Part shown: positions 1-7,643 of the stretch, in pieces
How the letters are laid out: each line of letters opens with the position of its first letter
How positions within the stretch are numbered: the first letter of the stretch is position 1
Assembly (NCBI GenBank): GCA_958441075.1
Contig: CAUCBQ010000009.1
Coordinates: forward strand, 1-29,688
From: an uncultured Clostridiaceae bacterium
GTDB lineage: Bacteria > Bacillota > Clostridia > Lachnospirales > Lachnospiraceae
Direction: 5' to 3'
DNA length: 29,688 bases
Position numbers and translations under genes: made by a program
The notes under the pieces: generated by a model
Database searches by the model: none
What the model was told of the DNA's origin: nothing
Seen by the model: the letters and a program-made list of their open reading frames with translations, nothing else

Positions 1-97
1 CCATGCTGTCCTGGGGATGCATCACCATAAGTCCTGCAAAAATAAACACTCCTGCTGCAGCCTTCACTGCAAGCCTGCGAAATACGTTCAGCTTCAA
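1..97 (-). CDS. Partial secreted or membrane protein, N-terminus only (TTG start)
   Basis: Reading leftward from a TTG at 97 there are 32 codons that run off the window. The peptide begins MKLNVFRRLAVKAAAG and continues with VFIFAGLMVM. That is a basic N-region followed by a hydrophobic core, typical of a signal peptide or N-terminal membrane anchor. I chose the TTG because an AGGAG lies 8 bp upstream and the resulting peptide is export-like. The ATG at 116 is in another frame and gives a non-hydrophobic product. A consensus sigma-A promoter lies upstream at 171-199. Too little is present to name a family. Confidence 0.5.
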   Translation of the reverse strand, partial: MKLNVFRRLAVKAAAGVFIFAGLMVMHPQDSM

Positions 98-125
98 ACC
101 TTTGATCTCCTGACATTCAAAATAC

Positions 126-167
126 TTACACTGCCTGTAATTGTTACAAAATTGTTACGCACTGTAA
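126..167 (-). promoter_or_regulatory. Operator-like repeats downstream of the promoter
   Basis: Two direct copies of ATTGTTAC (140-147 and 151-158) have an 11-bp period. They are flanked by two inverted pairs, TTACA-N5-TGTAA (126-140) and TTAC-N5-GTAA (155-167). The 11-bp direct period resembles PhoP-type boxes of Bacillota, while the TTACA/TGTAA dyads resemble BlaI/MecI-type operators. The position just downstream of the transcription start suits a repressor. The identity of the regulator is a guess. Confidence 0.35.
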
Positions 168-170
168 TAA

Positions 171-199
171 AGTATATTCTTTCTGTCAGAATTTGTCAA
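171..199 (-). promoter_or_regulatory. Sigma-A promoter of the partial gene at 1-97
   Basis: On the minus strand, -35 TTGACA (194-199) is separated by exactly 17 bp from -10 TATACT (171-176). The predicted transcript starts near 164 and leaves a leader of about 65 nt before the TTG start at 97. Confidence 0.75.
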
Positions 200-233
200 T
201 GGTAAATGAAGGAATCACCTTCGTCTTCTCCAT

Positions 234-761
234 CTATCTTCTCGGCCCTCTGAACATCCATATAATCATCAGTATCACGAGAACCGGCCAGATATGGGCC
301 AGTATAAAGCCGGCCAGGCCTACGATGCCGAAAAAGACGCTCATAATAAGGAAAATCACGAAAAATACCACAAGTCCTGCGCCCAGACGCACATACCACT
401 TGCTGAAATCCAGAAAATGGACATGACTGTGCCCGGTATAGGAATTGTCCTGTCCGGCTGTCTGGCTGCCGCCAAAGGCACTCTTAGAGCCAGCGCCCGC
501 TGCCCCCTCCTCTGCCTGACCGGAGCCGTATACGTCATAGCCGTCCGGCCGGTCCTCCGTATCATAAGCCGCATCTACAATGGTCCTTGCGATGATCCTG
601 GGGCCTCCCAGACTCTCGATGACCTCCCCCTCTGTATGTCCCTTTGATACCTCCTGAGAAATATAGCCGTCGTAGTACCGGATATTTTCCTGAACCGTCG
701 AGTAAGGCACCCGCCCCTCCAGTTCTTCCTTTAAGCCCTGTAAAAATTCATTTTTGGTCAT
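234..761 (-). CDS. HAAS/DUF1700-domain membrane protein
   Basis: The 175-residue protein starts MTKNEFLQGLKEELEG, the helical N-terminal domain of the HAAS (DUF1700) family. In that family short helices carry the pattern 'LxxL...Y...G...E.EVIESLGGP..IA'. A low-complexity Gly/Ala/Ser linker follows at about residues 70-110. Two hydrophobic membrane segments follow at about 126-146 and 150-168, and the tail is basic (FRGPRR). Members are often paired with a PadR-type regulator and are thought to sense envelope or small-molecule signals; no such regulator is seen here. The ATG follows the fbp stop with no gap, so the two genes are probably co-transcribed and translationally coupled. Confidence 0.8.
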   Translation of the reverse strand: MTKNEFLQGLKEELEGRVPYSTVQENIRYYDGYISQEVSKGHTEGEVIESLGGPRIIARTIVDAAYDTEDRPDGYDVYGSGQAEEGAAGAGSKSAFGGSQTAGQDNSYTGHSHVHFLDFSKWYVRLGAGLVVFFVIFLIMSVFFGIVGLAGFILAHIWPVLVILMIIWMFRGPRR

Positions 762-2699
762 TTATTCTGCCCTTTCTTTTATTAAGCCTTCCCGGTATGC
801 GACTACCAGCTCCTTTAAATCCGCAATCTGGGCCTTTAGCTCCCGGCCCTTATCCGTATCTGCCACCATAATCCGGCGGGGCATCTTCTCTACCATAGAT
901 ACCTTGGGCGTACTGTCCTTTTTGGGGTCAAAAGGCATATGCTCTGCCAAAGCCAGCTGATGAGAATTGTAGATCAGCGTATAGCCTGCAATGCCTGTGG
1001 TACTCTGGTAAGCCTTGGATAAGCCACCGTCAATGATAAAGAGCTTTCCGCCTGCCTTTACGGGCTTTTCACCGTCCTTCAGCTTTACAGGCACATGGCC
1101 GTTGATAATATGGGAGCCCACTACCGGGAGGCCGAACTCCTCTAAAATCCGGCAGCAGATCTCCTCACTCTCGCTGAGTTTATAGTAAGGATTCATCGTC
1201 TCCTTATGCGCTGCCTTATCCTCTACAAAATAGTGTTCAAATGTAGTCATCTTGTCCTTGCCGAATACCGGAGATCTGGCTCCGCACCAGAGATACCACA
1301 TGAGATCCAGAGCTTCCTGCTTCTCCTGATGGCCCTCCGGCATAAAATAGGCGTTGTGGATCTGACGGCTTAAATAATCCATCAGCTCCTTTCCCCTGTA
1401 TTCCCTTCCCCCGAAGGTAAGACCCGCAAAGGAGCCGTCCGTTCTCATGGGGATACAGCCATGATAAAGGAGGTTGGAGTTGCAGCATGTGTAGATACTG
1501 CCATGGGAATAGAGGAACCGCACCTGACGCTGAAGCACCTCGCTGTGGCGGAAGGAAGCGGACAGCACCCTCAGAAGCTCCTTCTCTCCCCTTGTAAGCT
1601 CCAGAGGGTTTCTGGGATCAATGGTTGGGAAATTGGTGTCCAGCATGGGATAAGTCTTTTCTCCAATGATAACGGTTCCCTTCTCATAATCCACTGCCGG
1701 AAGCAGCAGCCTGTCCTCCATCCCGTATTCCGGATGGCGCATAATCATGGCTCCCTCCACCTTAAACTGAATCACGGCAATGGCCTTGTGCATCCGGGCC
1801 GCCAGTCCGGGGTCCACTGCATCGTAAAGATTTTCGTCCAGAATTTTGGGCATAAAGCGTTCGCATGGATCATCCTGGTATACCCGGGCTGCAAACATGG
1901 AAAGAGGCCGCAGATTGATACCATAGCCATCCTCCAGCACATCAAAGCTGTTGTAGCTTATGGCGATCCGCAGCACATTGCAGATACAGGCCAGATTGCC
2001 CGCAGCAGCCCCCATCCATGAAATATCATGATTTCCCCACTGTATATCTACATCATGGAAATTCATAAGCTCCTGAATAATAATATCTGCCCTGGGTCCC
2101 CTGTCAAAAATATCCCCGATAATATGAAGATTATCAATGGTCAGATTCTGGATCAGGCGGCAAAGGGCCGCTATAAATTTATCCGCAATGCTGGTATCTA
2201 TGATTGAATGAATAATCTCATTATAATAAAGCTTTTTATTTTCATCATTTCCATCTACATGGAGCAGTTCATCAATAGTATAAGCATACTCTCTGGGCAT
2301 CTTTTTGCGGACCTTGGACCGGGTATACTTTGAGGCCACTACCCGGCAGATCTGTACCAGACGGTAAATGGTAATCCGCTGCCAGTCCTCCGTATATCTT
2401 CCCTGCTTCATCATTCTGGGCAGATGGCGCTCCGGATAATAGATCAGATTTGCCAGCTGAAGCTGCTCCTCCTCCGGTATCACATACCCGAAGGTTTCCT
2501 TTATCTTCTCTCTGATAATGCCGGACGAAGACCGGAGCAGATGAATAAACGCCTCATATTCCCCATGAAGGTCACTGAAAAAATACTCCGTCCCCTTAGG
2601 CAGGCTGCAGATCGCCATCAGATTTACAATCTCCCCTGTGGCTTCCTTTACAGAAGGAAATTCCCGCGCCAGGAGCTGCAGATATGCCACATCTCTCAT
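762..2699 (-). CDS. fbp: Fructose-1,6-bisphosphatase, class III
   Basis: This enzyme hydrolyses fructose-1,6-bisphosphate to fructose-6-phosphate in gluconeogenesis. It belongs to the Firmicute-specific class III, built on a calcineurin-like metallophosphatase fold. Metal-binding motifs are visible in order: DLHGE (about residues 43-47), GDIFDRG (195-201) and WGNHD (221-225). Class-specific blocks SKYTRSKVRKKMP, GINLRPL, MTTFEHYF and GGLSKAYQSTTGIAGYTL also match the Bacillus Fbp. Length is 645 residues, close to the Bacillus protein (about 670). I start at the ATG at 2699 because GGGGGA lies 7 bp upstream; an in-frame ATG 10 codons earlier (2729) has no ribosome binding site. It is followed directly by the HAAS gene. 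Confidence 0.96.
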   Translation of the reverse strand: MRDVAYLQLLAREFPSVKEATGEIVNLMAICSLPKGTEYFFSDLHGEYEAFIHLLRSSSGIIREKIKETFGYVIPEEEQLQLANLIYYPERHLPRMMKQGRYTEDWQRITIYRLVQICRVVASKYTRSKVRKKMPREYAYTIDELLHVDGNDENKKLYYNEIIHSIIDTSIADKFIAALCRLIQNLTIDNLHIIGDIFDRGPRADIIIQELMNFHDVDIQWGNHDISWMGAAAGNLACICNVLRIAISYNSFDVLEDGYGINLRPLSMFAARVYQDDPCERFMPKILDENLYDAVDPGLAARMHKAIAVIQFKVEGAMIMRHPEYGMEDRLLLPAVDYEKGTVIIGEKTYPMLDTNFPTIDPRNPLELTRGEKELLRVLSASFRHSEVLQRQVRFLYSHGSIYTCCNSNLLYHGCIPMRTDGSFAGLTFGGREYRGKELMDYLSRQIHNAYFMPEGHQEKQEALDLMWYLWCGARSPVFGKDKMTTFEHYFVEDKAAHKETMNPYYKLSESEEICCRILEEFGLPVVGSHIINGHVPVKLKDGEKPVKAGGKLFIIDGGLSKAYQSTTGIAGYTLIYNSHQLALAEHMPFDPKKDSTPKVSMVEKMPRRIMVADTDKGRELKAQIADLKELVVAYREGLIKERAE

Positions 2700-2748
2700 A
2701 ATACATTCCCCCGTCTTTTGCATATACATTTATTGCAATTTCGATAGA

Positions 2749-2754
2749 ATTATA
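2749..2754 (-). promoter_or_regulatory. Probable -10 element of fbp
   Basis: A perfect TATAAT is read on the minus strand about 50 bp upstream of the fbp ATG. The -35 region at the expected 17-18 bp spacing is AT-rich but poor, so a factor or an UP-type element may help. The plus-strand MBL gene is transcribed divergently from the same 139-bp gap. Confidence 0.5.
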
Positions 2755-2838
2755 GTACCATATTTGTAACATATTTTAAAGTTTTTCCCATAAAACATCA
2801 TTTAAAAATTTATTAAAGCTCTTTGGAAAGGAACTCAT

Positions 2839-3642
2839 ATGGAAAAATTATATGTATTTGGAACCGGAAATGCTCAGGCAGTCCATTGCTACAATACCTG
2901 CTTTGCATTAAAAGATGAAGATGAATTTTTTATGATTGATGCCGGAGGAGGAAACGGAATTCTGAGGATTCTGGAGGAAATGAAGGTGGATTTATCTCAT
3001 ATCCACCATATTTTCGTAACCCATGAGCACACAGACCATATTCTGGGAATCGTATGGATGATCCGTATGATTGCAGCTGCCATGAAAAAAAATACCTATC
3101 AGGGCCAGCTCCAGATCTACTGCCACCCGGATCTGACTGAAACCATTTCCACGCTCTGCCGTCTGACACTGCAGGGAAAATTTTACAAAATGATCGGCGA
3201 GCGGATTTTCCTGGTTCCGGTAGAGGACGGAGAGACCGTCCGAATTCTGGATTATGATGTGACATTTTTTGACATTCTGTCTACAAAGGCAAAACAGTTC
3301 GGCTTTACCACTGTGCTGAAAAATGGAAAAAAACTGACCTGTGCAGGAGACGAGCCCTTAAATCCCGAATGTACGTCCATTGTAAAGGGAAGCTCCTGGC
3401 TGCTCCATGAGGCGTTCTGCCTTTATGAAGACAGAGACCGTTTTAAACCTTACGAAAAACACCACAGCACCGTAAAGGAAGCCTGCGAACTGGCTGAAGA
3501 GCTTAAAATCCCCCACCTGATCCTGTGGCATACGGAGGACAAACAAATTACCCGACGCAAGACGCTCTATACTTCCGAGGGGCGCACATATTACCATGGC
3601 GACCTCCATGTGCCGGATGACCGGGAAATCATTGAACTGTAA
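2839..3642 (+). CDS. MBL-fold metallo-hydrolase (RNase Z-like)
   Basis: This 267-residue protein carries the zinc-binding HxHxDH signature of the metallo-beta-lactamase superfamily as THEHTDH (residues 61-67). It follows a first strand ending in FMIDAGGG. Later ligand regions are CAGDE, LLHEAF and, near the C-terminus, LILWHTED. The layout (HHSTVKEACELAEE before the final His) resembles the RNase Z/YhfI-like branch. The branch does not settle the substrate, and a tRNA 3' processing role is not proven. AAGGA lies 6 bp before the ATG. It stands alone on the plus strand, between divergent fbp and convergent alcohol dehydrogenase, and ends at a strong terminator. Confidence 0.85.
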   Translation: MEKLYVFGTGNAQAVHCYNTCFALKDEDEFFMIDAGGGNGILRILEEMKVDLSHIHHIFVTHEHTDHILGIVWMIRMIAAAMKKNTYQGQLQIYCHPDLTETISTLCRLTLQGKFYKMIGERIFLVPVEDGETVRILDYDVTFFDILSTKAKQFGFTTVLKNGKKLTCAGDEPLNPECTSIVKGSSWLLHEAFCLYEDRDRFKPYEKHHSTVKEACELAEELKIPHLILWHTEDKQITRRKTLYTSEGRTYYHGDLHVPDDREIIEL

Positions 3643-3670
3643 AAACGGTTCCGGCAGTAAGCTGTACATA

Positions 3671-3714
3671 AAAAAATGCTCCGGCAGTATAATAAACTGC
3701 CCGGAGCATTTTTT
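3671..3714. terminator. Bidirectional rho-independent terminator
   Basis: The arms AATGCTCCGGCAGT and ACTGCCCGGAGCATT pair with one bulged C around an AT-rich loop. The hairpin has an A-run on its left and a T-run on its right, so it can stop both the plus-strand MBL gene and the minus-strand alcohol dehydrogenase. Confidence 0.9.
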
Positions 3715-3723
3715 ATTCCGGCT

Positions 3724-4908
3724 CTATTCTCCCAGAGCCATCTCATAGATGCGGATCATATCCTCATCATCCAGTTCCCTTATACCTGTAAGCCTGCGCG
3801 CTCCGCCTCCGGAGCATTTTTCCGCCATCTGCTTAAATAGTGAGGGGTCTACGCCCAATTCTTTTAAGCTCACCGGCATATCCAGAGCTTTAAAATAGTT
3901 TTCTGTTTCCCGGATACCTGCCAGCGCCGTGCGCTCCGGATGCTCAAAATCCATATTCTGGTTCCATACATTCACTGCATACTGAGCGAAACGGTTCACA
4001 TCATTCTGATACACATATCTTGCCCAGGACGCCCAGAGAGCTGAAAGGCCTGCGCCGTGGGCAATCCGGTCATCCATGCCCGACAGCTCGTGTTCCATCT
4101 GATGAACCGGCATAAACACCTGTCTCCCCACTCCTGTCAGATCATTGTGAGAAAGACTGCCTGCCCACATAAGGGCAGCTCTGGCTTCGTAATCTTCCGG
4201 TTTTTCATGGACAATCCGCCCTGCCTCTATAACAGCTTTCAAAAGCCCCTCATCGATACGGTCCGTAAGAGGCGTATCCTCACCCAGACTGAAATACCGT
4301 TCCAGGGTATGCATCATAATATCCACTGTACCGCAGCCCGTCTGGAAGGAATTTACCGTATAAGTCAATTCAGGATTGCAGATGGAAAACAGCGGTCTGT
4401 GGGTTATGCTGTTAAAGCCTCTCTTTAAGCCATTTTCCTCATTGGTAATCACACAGGAGGCGCTCATCTCGCTGCCTGCCGCAGCCAGCGTAAGGATCAC
4501 GCCCACAGGAAGGGCCTTCTTTGGAACTTCCTCCTTCATATGAAACTTCCATACATCCACTCCGGGATTTCCCACGCCGTCAGCAATGCACTTGGACGAA
4601 TCGATCACGCTTCCCCCGCCTACTGCCAGAATAAAATCCACCTGCTCCTTCCGGCACAGCTCAATCCCCTGTCTTACCATAGACAGCACCGGATTAGCCT
4701 GAACACCGCCCAGAAGCACGTATTCAATTCCCTCTGCCTTCAGGACTTCCTCAACCGTATCCAAAAGCCCGGTCCGCTTCACACTTCCCCCGCCAAAGTG
4801 AACCAGAACCTTCTTAAATCCATATTCCCGAATCAGCTTTCCCACCTGCAGATGGGTATCCTTTCCAAAAATCATGCGCGTTGGCGCGTAAAATTCAAAA
4901 TTCTCCAC
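3724..4908 (-). CDS. Iron-containing alcohol dehydrogenase (butanol dehydrogenase type)
   Basis: This is an NAD(P)H-dependent group III alcohol dehydrogenase, likely reducing short-chain aldehydes to alcohols in fermentation. The 394-residue protein shows the family start FEFYAPTRMIFGKD and the cofactor motif GGGSVIDS (about residues 97-104). The metal site includes D196 and H200 in GTVDIMMHTLERY, with further His in HQMEHELSGMDDRIAHG (H269 or H273, and H284). It most resembles the BDH/YugJ subfamily. The GTG at 4908 is chosen because GGAGG sits 7 bp upstream; an upstream ATG at 4950 lies before that site. It is monocistronic, with its own promoter at 4975-5003 and a terminator at 3671-3714. 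Confidence 0.93.
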   Translation of the reverse strand: MENFEFYAPTRMIFGKDTHLQVGKLIREYGFKKVLVHFGGGSVKRTGLLDTVEEVLKAEGIEYVLLGGVQANPVLSMVRQGIELCRKEQVDFILAVGGGSVIDSSKCIADGVGNPGVDVWKFHMKEEVPKKALPVGVILTLAAAGSEMSASCVITNEENGLKRGFNSITHRPLFSICNPELTYTVNSFQTGCGTVDIMMHTLERYFSLGEDTPLTDRIDEGLLKAVIEAGRIVHEKPEDYEARAALMWAGSLSHNDLTGVGRQVFMPVHQMEHELSGMDDRIAHGAGLSALWASWARYVYQNDVNRFAQYAVNVWNQNMDFEHPERTALAGIRETENYFKALDMPVSLKELGVDPSLFKQMAEKCSGGGARRLTGIRELDDEDMIRIYEMALGE

Positions 4909-4974
4909 GTTAACTCCTCCTTGCCCTATGCAGTTCCATATAAACCGCATAAATGATCGAAAATTTCTATCCCT

Positions 4975-5003
4975 ATTTTACCACATACTGTTTACTTTCT
5001 CAA
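4975..5003 (-). promoter_or_regulatory. Sigma-A promoter of the alcohol dehydrogenase
   Basis: On the minus strand, -35 TTGAGA (4998-5003), a 17-bp spacer and -10 TAAAAT (4975-4980). A TGG directly before the -10 gives an extended -10. Confidence 0.65.
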
Positions 5004-5047
5004 TTCTATCCTTTGACAGAACATTCATGGCCCCAAATACACGGTCA

Positions 5048-5076
5048 TCATATTTTTCCATTCCTTCCCATAAACT
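5048..5076 (+). promoter_or_regulatory. Sigma-E-like (sporulation) promoter candidate for the M23 gene
   Basis: On the plus strand TCATATT (5048-5054) is followed after 14 bp by CATAAACT (5069-5076). This is close to the mother-cell sigma-E pattern of Bacillus (ATATT, 13-15 bp, CATACAnT). It ends 33 bp before the ATG. A TTGACA occurs further upstream (around 5013) but has no good -10 at 17-18 bp. Confidence 0.4.
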
Positions 5077-5109
5077 GTTCTCAGGACCTTATTTCAAAGA
5101 GGTGCTTTT

Positions 5110-6273
5110 ATGAAATTTTTTTCTCATCTGTTTTTTCGTGTTTCCAGTTTTTTCCGCAGGCATCCTCAGACTGTCATCCGGACGGAGCTGGCTGTACTTG
5201 CTCTCCTGTTCCTCAGTCTGTTCCCTGCCTTTCACCAAAAAGCCGCCTGCGTTCTTTCCGGCCGCCCTTTTGCCTCCCCTTCCGACGCTTCCAAAGTCCC
5301 GGAAAAGAGTACCATAAAATGGGTGGACTTTAACGTAACAGCCGATGCCCTGAATCAGGCCTTCCGCTATGATGTAGACACATTCCAGAAACAGACCCAT
5401 CTGAACTGGGTAGATCTTTTGGCCCTTTTGGGAAATAAATATGGCGGAGATTTTTCCTCCTACCGTCCGGAGGATATGACCGCCATGGCTGAAGCTATAT
5501 TAACGGGTGAAACGACAATGGATGAGATGAAAGAAAAAGCTAAGAATTTTGACTATTACAGGGAAGCATATGGAGCAGTTCTTGACGGAATGGTAGGAAT
5601 ATTCAAAGCGGAGATTCCCATAAAGGAAGCTCCGCCGGAATATCTCTCTGAAAATCAGTCTCAGGACTCTGACACCATCTGGGTCACAAAATACGGCCTG
5701 AAAGCATTCTCCCCCATTGCCAGGGGTTTTCCCTACAATGATTACGATGACTTCGGCGCAGCCAGAAGCTACGGCTTTAAGCGCCAGCATCTGGGCCACG
5801 ACATGATGGGGCAGGTGGGAACTCCCATCGTTGCCGTAGAGTCCGGCTATGTGGAAGCCATCGGCTGGAATCCCTACGGCGGCTGGAGACTGGGAATCCG
5901 CAGTCTGGATCAAAAGCGTTACTATTACTACGCCCATCTGCGCAAAAACTATCCCTACCAGTCCAATCTGACCCGGGGTTCCTACGTTCAGGCCGGGGAC
6001 GTGATCGGCTATCTGGGACGTACCGGCTACAGCACTACGGAAAATACCAACAACATCGACACCCCCCACCTTCATTTCGGTCTGGAGCTGATCTTTGACG
6101 AAGCCCGCCGCCAGGAAGGGAAGGAGGTGTGGATCGACTGCTACGGACTGATCCGGTTTCTGGAACGAAACCGCTGTGAAACGGTAAAAGTGGACGGTAC
6201 CAAGGAATGGACCCGGATCTATCACATGGAAGAGGCCGATCCCCCGGCTCCTTCTAAGACAGCCGGTGAATAA
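5110..6273 (+). CDS. Membrane-anchored M23 family (LytM-type) metallopeptidase
   Basis: Likely a zinc peptidoglycan endopeptidase, or a degenerate scaffold of that fold, outside the membrane. A basic N-terminus with one hydrophobic segment at about residues 24-42 suggests a membrane anchor. A middle helical region of about 150 residues follows, with no family I recognise. The M23 domain starts near 200. Its ligands are H227 and D231 (HLGHD), H276 (AHL) and H322 in HLHFG, so the active site looks complete. AGAGG lies 7 bp before the ATG. The sigma-E-like upstream sequence hints at expression during sporulation. Its last 20 bp overlap the end of the convergent DUF1015 gene. Confidence 0.9.
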   Translation: MKFFSHLFFRVSSFFRRHPQTVIRTELAVLALLFLSLFPAFHQKAACVLSGRPFASPSDASKVPEKSTIKWVDFNVTADALNQAFRYDVDTFQKQTHLNWVDLLALLGNKYGGDFSSYRPEDMTAMAEAILTGETTMDEMKEKAKNFDYYREAYGAVLDGMVGIFKAEIPIKEAPPEYLSENQSQDSDTIWVTKYGLKAFSPIARGFPYNDYDDFGAARSYGFKRQHLGHDMMGQVGTPIVAVESGYVEAIGWNPYGGWRLGIRSLDQKRYYYYAHLRKNYPYQSNLTRGSYVQAGDVIGYLGRTGYSTTENTNNIDTPHLHFGLELIFDEARRQEGKEVWIDCYGLIRFLERNRCETVKVDGTKEWTRIYHMEEADPPAPSKTAGE

Positions 6274-7492
6274 ACAGCCCGCTTCTGAGCTTCGGTTCAA
6301 ACCAGGTGGATTTGGGCGGCATCAGCCGTCCTGCATCCGCCACCGCAAGCAGCTCTGTGATCGAAGTGGGGTACATGGAAAATGCAAGCTTCATATCGCT
6401 GTCTGCCCTGCGCTCCAGTTCCTTTAACCCCCGGATTCCTCCTATAAAATCGATTCTGCGGTCTGTCCTTGGATCACCGATTCCAAGAACCGGCCCCAGA
6501 AGCTGATCCTGAAGTATGGATACATCCAGACCCGCTACCGGGTCCTGGCTTTTATATTCCGGCCGTATCTGCAGACAGTACCATTCCCCTTCCAGATACA
6601 TTCCAAAGGTTCCCTTCTGATCCGGTGCAAAGGCCTCGCATCCCAGAAGCTGAATCTCAAATTTCTCCTCTGCCTTCTTTAAAAATTCATCTTTTTTCAA
6701 GCCATTTAAATCTTTTACCACCCGGTTATAGGGCAGGATCATCAGCTCGTCATCCGGAAACAGAACGGAGAGGAAATAGTTAAACGGCTCCTCTCCCGTG
6801 TAATCCGGATGCTCCTCACGTCTCTTAAGTCCCGCCTTAACCGCCGACGCCGCTCTGTGGTGCCCGTCTGCAATATAAGCTGCCGGAAGCTTCTCAAAAG
6901 CCTCCTCCACTGCCTTTACAAGTTCAGGATCACCCATCTTCCATACCCGGTGCCGGATGCCGTCCTCCGATACAAAATCGTACAGAGCAGCTTCTTTTCG
7001 CGCCTGCTCCACCAGACGTTTTAGTTCCTCCTGCCTGCGGTAAGCCAGGAAAATAGGGCCTGTATGGGCGTTGGTCTTATCCACATGGCGGATACGGTCC
7101 TGCTCCTTGTCCTCTCTGGTATTTTCATGCTTTTTGATTACTCCGTTGATATAGTCGTCCACTGCACAGCAGGCCACGATTCCCGTCTGGCTGCGTCCGT
7201 CCATAGTAAGCTCGTACAGATAGTAGGCCGAATCCGGATCTGTCACATATACCCCCTCCCGGATCTGACGGTCCAGAAGCTCTCTCGCCTTCTCATATAC
7301 CCGGCTGTCATAGGTATCCACATCTTCAGGGAACTGGGTTTCCGGACGGTCAATATTTAAAAACGAATATGGATTTCCCTTTACTGCCTCACTGGCCTCC
7401 TGTCTGTTATATACGTCATAGGGAAGGGCCGCTGTACGGGCCGCCATCTCCCGGTCTGGTCTGATACAGATAAATGGTTTTACTGCTGCCAT
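6254..7492 (-). CDS. DUF1015 family protein beside the serine genes
   Basis: A 412-residue cytosolic protein of the DUF1015 family. It has the conserved start MAAVKPFxxIRP, a KHENT segment near residue 120 and the hallmark YIADGHHRAASA at about 206-217. The biochemical function is not established for the family. It lies directly downstream of serC-serA in the same orientation, separated by 151 bp that hold a terminator. This fits a role in serine or phosphoserine metabolism, and no phosphoserine phosphatase gene is visible in the window. That link is inference. The ribosome binding site GAGGAG is 7 bp from the ATG. The 3' end overlaps the M23 gene by 20 bp. Confidence 0.85.
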   Translation of the reverse strand: MAAVKPFICIRPDREMAARTAALPYDVYNRQEASEAVKGNPYSFLNIDRPETQFPEDVDTYDSRVYEKARELLDRQIREGVYVTDPDSAYYLYELTMDGRSQTGIVACCAVDDYINGVIKKHENTREDKEQDRIRHVDKTNAHTGPIFLAYRRQEELKRLVEQARKEAALYDFVSEDGIRHRVWKMGDPELVKAVEEAFEKLPAAYIADGHHRAASAVKAGLKRREEHPDYTGEEPFNYFLSVLFPDDELMILPYNRVVKDLNGLKKDEFLKKAEEKFEIQLLGCEAFAPDQKGTFGMYLEGEWYCLQIRPEYKSQDPVAGLDVSILQDQLLGPVLGIGDPRTDRRIDFIGGIRGLKELERRADSDMKLAFSMYPTSITELLAVADAGRLMPPKSTWFEPKLRSGLFIHRLS

Positions 7493-7561
7493 AATTTTTC
7501 TCCTCTTTTATTCTCCCCGCCCTCAGCGGACCGATATGCCAGATCAGCTATAACAGGGGCC

Positions 7562-7595
7562 AAAAAGCCTCCACAGCCGTCCGGCCATGAAGGCT
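7562..7595 (-). terminator. Rho-independent terminator after serA
   Basis: Read on the minus strand, AGCCT...GCC pairs with GGC...AGGCT through an internal stretch of wobble pairs around a GGAC loop. A TTTTT run follows. It separates serC-serA from the DUF1015 gene, so DUF1015 is expressed by read-through or from a weak promoter in 7493-7560. Confidence 0.7.
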
Positions 7596-7643
7596 CTTAA
7601 ATTCACACTGCCGGCACCTTAACGGCACAGGCTTCATTATCAC

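Noticed and set aside
208..222. Small hairpin GAAGG/CCTTC after the HAAS gene
   Set aside because: Only 5 bp and not followed by a T-run, so not supported as a terminator.
5500..6300. Long minus-strand open frame opposite the M23 peptidase
   Set aside because: Shadow of a gene with an intact zinc site; no start signals or family match.
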